This document shows, in pieces, positions 1 to 8,273 of a DNA stretch of 64,000 nucleotides. Source of the stretch: Blasia pusilla (lineage: Eukaryota; Marchantiophyta; Marchantiopsida; Blasiales); NCBI GenBank assembly GCA_050084515.1, contig CM114271.1:8680001-8744000 (forward strand). Direction: 5' to 3'. Both the position numbers and the translations under genes were made by a program. Each line of letters begins with the position of its first letter. Position 1 is the first letter of the stretch. The notes beneath the pieces were generated by a model that was not told the DNA's origin, did not search any database, and was given only the letters and a program-made list of their open reading frames with translations.

Positions 1-790
1 AGTGTTGTTGTTGCAGATGTCGATGCAATTAGAGGAGCAAGTGAGGCGAGTACATCTACCAGGCCTATGCAATATTCGACATGGCCTAGTACTGGCACGT
101 TACGAGAGATGGCGACGACATTGTGTAGCGTCCCACTATTTACGACCACAATTTTGTTGGTATGTGGAGGTCAACCAAGTGAGGTTTTCCGGTTGGCGGA
201 GACGCTTTGTGAGAGCAATGAGTTTGGTTCTTCTAGTGTTGAGACTCGCACAGAAGATGTGGCAGAAGTACCCTTGGAGCAAGTGCTCGGGACGAGGACC
301 ACACAGAGTTGGCATGCAACAGCGGCTAGAGTGGCGGAGTTGCTAGCTAGACCGACCATAGAGCGTGCAACCGTCTCACCATGAGTTTTTGTCTTGGACA
401 ACCGAGATTGAGTTTTCCAGTTGGTTGGTCCATGCGGAGTCGTGTATCGATTGCAGAGAGTGCTACTTGATTCAGAAGCACAACCCCTTATGTTAAGGAA
501 GGTGGCATGTGTAGGGATGGGATTGTGGAAGTGTGAGATCACTCCATGTCCATTCCACATTCAGACTTCTTTGGGAGGCACATCCTAGACACAATTCATG
601 ACTCGAGATGAGATTGCAGTAAGGATTCGGCCTTATCATCCTACGGATAGTGCGATGGTGCGAACGCGAGCGATTGTGACACCGGCCGAGTCTTATGATG
701 TTTTGGTAGGGGCTACCGTATTGTATCCTCTAGGGTTCACACTTGATTTTTGGGAGGAGACATCCTCCTATCGACCAGGCTGGCAGTCAC
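1..790 (+). pseudogene. gypsy gag C-terminus and retropepsin-like protease (copy A)
   Basis: One reading frame from about 67 carries the linker before the protease, then the aspartic protease core. The active-site region at about 466-500 reads LLDSEAQPLML. The same position in copy B (about 24,240) reads LLDSGAQLLML, so the catalytic D-S/T-G triad has lost its glycine here. The second half of the retropepsin fold is clear at 690-760 (YDVLVGATVLYPLGFTLDFW). In-frame stops occur near 382, 409 and 590. In an intact element this protease would cut the gag-pol polyprotein. Function is assigned from the motif and from its place just before DNMT and RT. Confidence 0.75.
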
Positions 791-2255
791 GTGAGGGACG
801 AGCCAGTGAGCTACCCGCGCAATTTGCAAGGAGACTTGATGGTTCACTCCGAGGGTCGACCACAACAATTGCTGCTTATTGTGGCACACTATGTTGGCCT
901 AGAGATATACTAGAGGGCAACGCCAATGCAGAGGATATTCCTGTGGAGGATAGTCCTGAGGAGGGGCATGCGATGACGAGCGTGCCTACATCTGTTGGCG
1001 ACACTTCTTCAGTTTTGTGGGGGACGAGCATGGATTTGCAGAGGAGAGTAGACGAGCTTGTGAGGCAGGCGTGGAGCCAAACCTGTGCTCTAGGAGTGGA
1101 GATGTTGACACCCTTGGACACCACACCGATCATGTGGCAGTATCGCAAGAAGGGTGTGCGTATACTAGATCTCTTTGGAGGGATAAGTACAGCATTGGCT
1201 GCATTGTTGCAGGCAAGAGTACGAGTACAACATTACTTGTATGTGGAGAGAGAGATGAGACTGCACGTAGAGTCTCATTATATCATGTGTCGAGACTAGT
1301 CCAACAGTATCCTCAGTTATTGCTAGTGTCTATAGTTAGGGGATATCAACATGTATTACCGGCTGACATTTTGTTGTTGGGGGCGCCATGTGTAGATAGG
1401 GTTGGTCCGATACACTTGGTGGCGGCAAGGTGGCCATGTCAGGGTCATACTTCGGCGAGTCGGGGACTTGGTTTGCAGGACCCAAGGTCGGCCATGTTTT
1501 GGGAGATGTTGCGAGTTCTTTGTCACTTGCAGACTACCCAGCGATGTTCTCCAGCCTACATTTTGGAGAATGTCCCTTTGTTAGGTAACACTCAAGCCCG
1601 AGTGATGGCAAGTGTACATCTGGTGCGGTTTTGGATAGGACCGGCAGTGATGTTGGATGCGGCGAGCATTGGATCGCACGCATACCATCCACGATTGTGG
1701 TGGACGAATCTTTTACCATCTGTGTTGCTGAGGCCGGCTTATGATGGAGTCCACAGACCATCACTACTTACAGTGGATGGTCTAATCTTGTATCCACGTC
1801 GGCGATCTCATGTTGTTACTCATGATGATGTACCACCGTTGGCAGTGGCCAATCGGGTGGGCCAGCAGAGGGGAGCATTGCCTACGTTGGTGAGTTTTCC
1901 GGCATCTCATGCTTTTTGTCAAGGAGGACCAGGCATGATATGGGATAAGCATGCAGGTACACTAGTGGAGTCTTACGCCGACGAGCTAGAGCAAGCTATG
2001 GGGTTCTCTACAGGTACGATGGTGGTGCCTATGATGGCAGAGGCATCCCGCAGACAGGTATTGGGTCAGGCTATGGACCTGAACTGTCTTACTTGGCTGT
2101 TCAGTCTCGGTTTGGCTGAGCAGAGACGGATGCAAGAGACGTCTGTGACATTACGTCCACTTTGCGCAGCGTCTACCGCGACGGGTAAGACATTGGCTGG
2201 GGGCACGATGGTGATGGAGAGGCATCCATGGACTTCATGGGATAAGTCACAATAG
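598..2255 (+). pseudogene. C5-cytosine DNA methyltransferase domain inside gypsy polyprotein (copy A)
   Basis: Cytosine-5 methyltransferase motifs appear in canonical linear order. Motif I (ILDLFGGIST, SAM binding) lies at about 1,160-1,190. Motif IV (WPCQGHTS) has its catalytic Cys codon at 1,437-1,439. Motif VI (ILENV) lies at 1,560-1,574. A C-terminal block near 2,000-2,100 (EQAMGFSTGT, then RRQVLGQAMDL) resembles motifs IX-X of DNMT3/DRM-type enzymes. The domain follows the retropepsin and precedes RT, the same place as in copies B and C. A frameshift inside a GAGAGAGA run at about 1,248-1,260 separates motif I (one frame) from motifs IV-X (another frame, open 1,017-2,255). The expected activity is DNA cytosine methylation. 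Its substrate and in vivo role are unknown. Confidence 0.85.
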
Positions 2256-2352
2256 CACAAAGAGATGGGAGTTCATTTCACTGATGCAAGACATAGTGGA
2301 GTGCCTAGAGAGTTGGTGTCTGAGTTGGGAGCGCATGTTGCTGCTCTAGAGG

Positions 2353-2788
2353 TTGCTAGTCAGCAACCACCACCCTCCTCTTCTCCGGAGGTCACGAGAG
2401 AGACTTGGGAGCCGATTGATTGGTCCTAGGTTGACAGGAGCGGAGAGGAGACGAGTGTTGCAATTCTTTTGGAGATTCAAGGATTGTTTTGCATATAGTA
2501 TGCACGACTTGGATACTCTTAAGGGTCCAGGTTTTTGGATCGAGTTGGAAAGTGATACTCCTATCTTCTGACGACCCTACAGGTATTTTGACAAGGAGCG
2601 AGACTTGATTCAGAGAAGGAGTCAAGACTTCGCTGACGCTGGACTAGTAGAAAGATTGCTTGGAGAGTATGCATCAACCACAGTTATGCCGGCAAAGAAG
2701 GACATGCATGGCCAACGGACCGATATGTGGATGTGCGGGCATTACCATCCTATCAATCGGCATACAAAGGCCGATCGCTATGCGAGGA
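2353..2788 (+). pseudogene. gypsy reverse transcriptase N-terminus, truncated (copy A)
   Basis: The frame from 2,353 gives the region leading into RT (FWRFKDCFAYSMHDL, then a DSDTPIF block), a TGA stop at 2,569, then about 2,575-2,785 with LVERLLGEYASTTVMPAKK and a diverged MCGDYRPINRHTK block. The homologous block in copy B lies at about 22,200-21,900. The sequence ends after the DRYAM residues, exactly where the GA-rich transposon terminus starts. The catalytic YIDD segment is absent from this copy. This is a remnant with no expected activity. Confidence 0.75.
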
Positions 2789-2842
2789 GCGGTAAGAGGA
2801 GAGGAAGAGAGGAAGAGAGGAGAGAGGAGAGAGGAAACTAGG
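2789..2842 (+). repeat. GA-rich terminal inverted repeat, left, unit 1
   Basis: The sequence starts GCGGTAAGAGG and continues as purine-only GGAGAGGAAGAGAGGAAGAG repeats. The same terminus starts unit 2 at 10,613. Its reverse complement (pyrimidine-only CTCTCCTCTCTTCC repeats ending in CTTAC) lies at about 29,297-29,335. The match extends over roughly 36 nt with one 2-nt offset. I could not find a convincing target-site duplication. Confidence 0.65.
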
Positions 2843-2974
2843 GTCAACCGAAATAGACACTCTTTTTTGAAGAGAGTTTCCGTTGGGTTGAAAAGAGGAA
2901 ACTTTTTGTTTGAAATCTTTTGCACTTTTTTGTTCATATATTAAGCAGTCCCACAGTTTTTTTTCCTCTTCCAT

Positions 2975-3015
2975 ATTTTGGCAACCCCTCTGAGTCCGAT
3001 GAGTTGCAAATTGCA
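2975..3015. repeat. isolated palindromic repeat near element end
   Basis: A degenerate copy of the roughly 27-nt palindrome (GGCAACCCCTCTGAGTCCG... GAGTTGC) lies about 200 nt inside the left terminus. Unit 2 has the same at about 10,805-10,832, so it is part of the element and not a chance match. Confidence 0.6.
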
Positions 3016-3209
3016 CAAAATTTAGAAAAGTGAAAAATCAGTGGAATCATAAGTGTGGAACCAATCACTTTTTCCATCCAAGGTCTCGAAATAATCAGTC
3101 ATTTGCCCAGGGCAGATTAGAGTTCAAGCTCGAAGTGAAGGTTGAGAAAAAAATAAAAGTACAATCTAAAACCTCCTTTGCATCCTCAAAGTGGTTTGTT
3201 TAAAATACT

Positions 3210-6200
3210 TCAAACTTCTTTGAGGGACAGAATTGGTTGGTGGATTCCTACTCCTACCTCCGACTCTCTTAAAACTACCAGCAACACATAGTACATGTGC
3301 TTACAAGGGAAATACCTTTTGCCACTTGTCTCTCTTTGGACAAAGTCATCACATGAACATGTGGGAAAGCAACAAATGTGCACCACATACACCCATGTGA
3401 CACTTGAATTTACAGTGTTATTCCTGACCCAATACAACCTTCCTATACCATTGCCACTCAAGACATCTTTCGTGGCGATGATCTCATTTTGCCTCCCGAG
3501 TGCGCATTCGCTTTGCTCTCTCCACCGTTGGCCTGCACATTCTATTTCTCTTCACCCCATTTCTGGACTCAAACAGAAATAATGGATTGAGATCATCCAC
3601 CTTCTCCGGGTACATGTTGACATCAATCTTGGGTTGAATAAAAAATGCGAGGGTCTCTGTAATGCGAACATGCTCCGAACTTCACCCGTCTACGAGTCTG
3701 AAACCGACACTTGTAAGATTGTCCACTTCGTCTTGAGTGCAGTTCGTGCCTGCGGCGATGGGCCAAATCATGGGGATATTCCCGGAAGCTCCAATGGCAG
3801 CCGGATAAGACTTCCGGAAAGCGCAAGATTCATTTCGGCAGAAGAAGTACTTCAATTGATCCCCGGTCCTTGTCAAACGATCAAAGGTTTTGAGTCCCCA
3901 AAACCCAGGCAGAGGTCGTCTAGTCCTTGTACAGTTCTTATTTAGGAAAGTGCCGCATGCTCTCCTAATGCCATCAGTTCCTGCCCTGCAGGTGGGTCCA
4001 CGTCCTGGGTTGCTCCGAGATATATGCCACCGTTTTAGGTTGCAATTCACCTCCATTATCGGAATCCCATATTGTTGAACCACCCTAGTGACAGGATGTT
4101 GCGAACTTCCAGCAACGGAGGGATTTTGAAATAAAACATTCACTGATTTTGGAGAAGTAACTCCATCACGGATTTGGGACGGGTCCGGGGTCCCCGAATA
4201 CCTGGGTGGTGTAATTTCCTCATCCAAATCAATCACCGGATTCGTTCTCGATCGCCTCTTCACCGCTTTGAAGTCAAGATACTTATCTGGTCTCCACGAG
4301 TCTCGTTCGACGGCTCTACCACCATCTCAGATGGGACATCTTGAAACCCGCCCACAAATATCCCCACCTATGTGTACGTCTTGCTCGAGTGGAGTTCCAC
4401 TACGCACCGGTTGAAGGCCGACATACAATTTTTCATCACAGATCTCACGGCCATTACGACATAGAGCTCATAGATCGACAGCCCTTTTCCTTTTGTTATG
4501 CCTTTTGTGAGAAAGATATGGGCATTTTCATGAACGTTAAATCCCTGCAACGACGGCAATGTTAGAAGGGAACGAAAATAACTCAGGATTCAAAGAAATA
4601 AGCGACCTGTCGGAACCAGACGGATTGCACGCCCGAGGCATCCCATGAACGACTCTGCGACCCGTCGGGTCGCGACGTGTTGTAACCTTAAACCCACCTA
4701 CTGCAACCCGTCGGAACCCGACGGATTGCAAGGCCGAGGCATCCCATGAACGACTCATTGACCCGTCGGGTCCCGACGGGTTGCACACTCGGGTTGTACC
4801 AAACATCAGGATGCAACCCGTTGGTTTGCACCCTCGGGCAACCCGTCGGTTTTCGTCGGGTTGCACACTCGGGCAACCCGTCGGTTTCCGTCAGGTTGCA
4901 CACTCGGGCAACCCGTCGCATCCGACAGCTTGCTTGGTTTCTTGGGTTTAAAATCCATATAATTCCCACGCTTCTCACCCTGAGCTACAACTTTACAAAC
5001 AATTCTCAACGTGAGCTTGATAAGACAAAATAGTGAACTCACCTGCCGCATGAAGTTTCCCCATTGTCTCATACGTACACTCCACCAACTCAACGAAGAG
5101 CACAACTCTTTGTACTTCCCCTCAATCGCATGCTTCCTCCTTCACCCATGAAGTTCTTCCTGGCATTCAATGGCCTGCTTCAAGGTTTTGCTGTCCTTGC
5201 AGCGTTGGAGTAGAGTGACATGCTCTATCCTCTTATTCTCCTTGATGCAAGATTTGGTGTACCGGGTCACAGACTGTTGCCAATGGAAGGCATCTGAACT
5301 TTCCCTCTCCGGTTGAACCTCTCCACCCCATAACACTTCCCGGATAGCAATCCACCCAAGTTGTGCATTGTCTGCCATGAACCCATAAATTTCCGGAGGT
5401 GGCCTTTTGTTTTCCTTCACCACCTCTAGTAAGAGTAACCAGCACATCTTCAAACTGCCAACGTCTTCTGCCTTTACTTCAAAGACAAATATAGTTTTGA
5501 GTCCCTTCTCCACATGGTCATAAACATGAGCACCCATCGTCAACCATCCGTTCAAAGACTCAGAGCAAATATCAAAGCTTACCCAACTCCCGTAAAGATC
5601 TTCCCTTCCTCATTCGATCTAAGATCGAGGCCACTCGAGGACTGTGGGTCGACATTTTGAAGACATAGGCCCTGGATCCTCGCCTCCTTGGCCCATGAAC
5701 TGCCATCTCTAAATGAATGGAAATCTGGAGTTGGCCTTGATTCTGGCGATGGCATCCATTTCGGCCGTCTTTCCATCCAGAACTCGTATGTGACGCAGCA
5801 AATTCCGGAAGCATTCAGGATCAGCGAAAAATGCGAGATTTACCCAAAGTTGTTTCTCCTCAACCGCCGTGATCTCGCCCTGTCCAGGGATTCCAAGCAA
5901 TTTTTCACAAATTTGTGATGCCGTTGTGAGCTTGATCGCTCCGGGCTTTGAACCCGGAGAGTTTCTGTACACCTCGGCTACTTTCTTTGCCACATCCTCC
6001 TTGATGTGTCTTTGAATTGCATCGGTCACAGGATGAGTGTGGGCGCCAACATGGACAACCAGCCTTGTATACTCTAACGTGGAGCCCAAGTCCTGGACAA
6101 TGAAAAATATGTATGCAAGACACCCTCCAACGCAGAAGGGCGATGCTTGACAATGAGGACATCGATGGCCTCCCGGTGGTATGGTGGCACCGACCTCGTA

Positions 6201-7044
6201 TGGAGTTTCTGCATTCTTGGGAGGCAATTGCGACGTATTGACTCGCCCGTTGCGCTCTAGAAACGGGCATGCTGGACTTCTACACTCCAAGGCTCCCACG
6301 CATTGGCGGCGGGAGACAATCCAAGGACCATCTGGAATTGAAGCACTGGTCCGTTGAAGCCCGCACCATCGATGACAATCAGACTTTCTGTCCATACCCT
6401 TCAGGCGTCCTCCATCCTTCTTTTGAGTAGGAGTAGCAAGTGGAGGCAACTCAAAAATGCAATTACCATCGTACATGGGCGGAAGCTCGTCGACAAGAAT
6501 GTGCTTGAACCTTTTCAAGGGCAGAGACGAAAGCAAACTATTGCCTGATACACGCAAGAGGAACGAGTAGGCGGACAGAGGGCCTGATTGGTGTCCGACA
6601 GATCCACTGAGGTTGATAACATCCGGAATCTCTTCAAGAAAAACAATATTGTTACGAGCGTGCGAAGTTGGAGTTGAAGCTGGATCTGCAGAGCTTGGAG
6701 TTGCAAATGTAGAGCTCGGAGCACTAGGAAATTCTAGACCGTCTACTTGGGAAACAGACGGTCAAAGGGGCCGTAAACTCTGTATTGACCATTTGCTAGA
6801 GGTAGGAGATTCCATACTTTACGGTCAGAGGTCACTGGCTGGACCGTCTCACCTATTATGTCTTTCGTACCGTCCACCATAACATCTTTGGATACAAAGA
6901 TGGTTCCAATTTGAAGAAAAATCGAACAGACAGAAAATTTTCATCCACTGCTATGAAAGACTCACGAGCTTGGGGTCCAATGATTTCCGATTGAGGAAAG
7001 GCCGCTTGATGACTGCCACAAGTGAGCTTAACATAATTATCCAT
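3210..7044 (-). pseudogene. zinc-ribbon/SWIM transposase gene, unit 1 (Mutator-like)
   Basis: Minus-strand multi-exon gene. The start is chosen at 7,044 (MDNYVKLTCGSH) because a TATA box lies about 55 nt upstream and the same start is open in unit 2. Reading down: a cysteine/histidine-rich N-terminal module (about 6,400-6,010) with QCVGALECRSPAC, GGHRCPHC and GAHTHPV, like WRKY-GCM1/FLYWCH fingers of MULE transposases; a central region about 5,600-5,100 with GFMADNAQ and DAFHWQQ, the place of the second catalytic Asp and the C/H-x-W element; and a C-terminal SWIM finger (about 3,390-3,300, CSCDDF followed by FPCKHMYYV). An intron of roughly 0.45 kb (about 5,042-4,560, donor GTGAGT) holds palindromes. 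Frame jumps between exons suggest further introns or damage. Unit 2 has a stop where this copy has ATKDVL, so the copies broke independently. Confidence 0.7.
4600..4930. repeat. palindromic repeat array in transposase intron, unit 1
   Basis: Seven to eight copies of the palindrome family (arms GCAACCCGTCGG and CCGACGGGTTGC with variable 3-7 nt centres) lie within about 330 nt. They sit inside the minus-strand transposase intron (donor at about 5,042, acceptor near 4,560). Examples are at about 4,699-4,726, 4,759-4,787 and 4,839-4,866. The array is conserved in unit 2 at 12,570-12,910. Confidence 0.85.
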
Positions 7045-7095
7045 TCCAAGAAGATTCCAACGAGAGGAGACTGAGAATGAGAATGAGAATATTTA

Positions 7096-7102
7096 ATTTA
7101 TA
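7096..7102 (-). promoter_or_regulatory. TATA box of transposase gene, unit 1
   Basis: Reads TATAAAT on the minus strand, about 50-58 nt upstream of the chosen ATG at 7,044. It is conserved in unit 2 at 14,981-14,987. Confidence 0.5.
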
Positions 7103-7309
7103 GTGAATAGGAAACAGATACTCCTGACAGATTTTTACTGACAAGATGAATTCGGTGGGTGACATTGTGTGACACAATGGATCCAATTCTGTAACACATT
7201 CTATTCTGTTGCAATATGTTACTGGATTTGGGAAGCAGAGGGTTGCGCATCACACTTGGAACGCGTCGGAGTCCTGGTAACTCAAAAATACCCGAAGCTA
7301 ACCGAAGCC

Positions 7310-7920
7310 TGCAACCCGTCGGCATCGCACGGGTTGCACGCTTCTGCTAAACATTGTCGAAGCAAGCAACCTATCGCTCTCCGACGAGTTGCTCGGATAC
7401 CTCGCCTTTTAGCCCAAAGACGGCGAGGCGTGCAACCCGTCTGTTTCCGACGGGTTACGCAAGGGCCTCGCCTTGTGGTGCACCCAGCCAGACTCTGACG
7501 ACTTGCACGGGAAGCCCTCATTCTTAACCCTTGATGAGGGAAGTGTGCAACCCAATGGTCTTTGACGGATTGCCCAAGATACGTCCCGTTCCCGTCCCAA
7601 ACACGGTGGAGGCGCGCAACATGTCGGTCTCCGACGGGTTGCGCGGGTACCTCGCATTCTTTTCCAAAGACGACGGAGGCGCTCAACCCGTGGGTCTCCA
7701 ACGGGTTGCACGTGCACGTGGCGAGGTACCCAGGATGGCGGAGGCGCGCAACATGTTGGTCTCCGACAGGTTGCGCGGGTACCTCGCGTTCTTTTCCGAA
7801 GACGACGGAGGCGCTCAACCCGTTGGTCTCCGATGGGTTGCTCGCGCACGTGGCGATGTACCCAGGATGGCGGAGCCGCGCAACCTATCGGACTCCGACG
7901 GGTTGCCATTTTTCACGTCC
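7310..7920. repeat. palindromic repeat array in divergent intergenic region, unit 1
   Basis: About ten palindromes of the GCAACCCGTCGG/CCGACGGGTTGC family fill the space between the minus-strand transposase promoter and the plus-strand methyltransferase promoter. Spacing is roughly 50-70 nt. Each palindrome contains several CpG sites. The array is conserved with substitutions in unit 2 (15,195-15,735). Confidence 0.85.
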
Positions 7921-7995
7921 GGACTTCCGTAACATCCGGCACGTCGCCGTTGAAAGGACGACGGGACCCAACGGTGAGCCTAACGGCTAGAAAAG

Positions 7996-8004
7996 TATAA
8001 ATAG
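7996..8004 (+). promoter_or_regulatory. TATA box of ParB-methyltransferase gene, unit 1
   Basis: TATAAATAG, a canonical plant TATA element, lies just downstream of the palindrome array and about 270 nt upstream of the first ATG. It is conserved exactly in unit 2 at 15,817-15,825. Confidence 0.6.
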
Positions 8005-8273
8005 GGCAGAAATCGCTCATTTCCGGTTTCTCATTTCGCGATCTTCATTCCTCACTCTCTCGCGGAGCAACTGATCAGATACAAAGGGGCATTTCACACG
8101 GCGACACATCGCGAGTCGATAGGAGGGATTGAGAGCGAGACTGTTCGACGCAGCGACAGCGAGACGGTTCAACCAAGCGATCGCGGGATCATTTGAGCTA
8201 CCCATCAAGGCAATTCGAGCTCCCATCTCGACATCAGCAAGGCGACTGATCAAGGGATTCATCGTGGACATAG

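Larger units (their letters stand above)
1..2788 (+). mobile_element. DNMT-carrying Ty3/gypsy element, copy A, 5' part (protease-DNMT-RT)
   Basis: Left-hand part of a plus-strand Ty3/gypsy retrotransposon. It enters the window inside the gag/protease region and runs through a retropepsin, a cytosine methyltransferase domain and the start of reverse transcriptase. It stops abruptly at 2,788, where the GA-rich terminus of a DNA transposon begins. The continuation (integrase, C-terminus, 3' LTR) resumes at about 29,365 on the same strand. The RT segment between the conserved RPINRHTK block and the integrase zinc finger is missing, so the interruption came with loss of sequence or a rearrangement. 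The reading frame has several stops and one frameshift, so this copy is dead. Confidence 0.85.

Noticed and set aside
598-1299. Stand-alone host cytosine methyltransferase gene
   Set aside because: The DNMT lies collinearly between retropepsin and RT in three copies, so it is part of the retroelement and not a host gene hit by an insertion.
2789-2842. Simple GA microsatellite rather than a transposon end
   Set aside because: The same non-uniform purine pattern starts both tandem units and recurs inverted at the right end, bounded each time by GTAAG, which a random microsatellite would not explain. Confidence stays moderate because no target duplication was found.
4537-5105. Minus-strand open frames rich in RRV/GCNP/DG repeats
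   Set aside because: They are read-through of the palindrome array (coding for repeated NPS/RRVPTGC words) and lie in an intron. The same artefact appears at 7.2-8.0, 12.6-13.0, 15.2-15.8 and 17.5-17.9 kb.
7310-7920. CRISPR-like array
   Set aside because: Regularly spaced short palindromes look superficially similar, but repeats are degenerate, spacers are related between units, there are no cas genes, and the DNA is eukaryotic.
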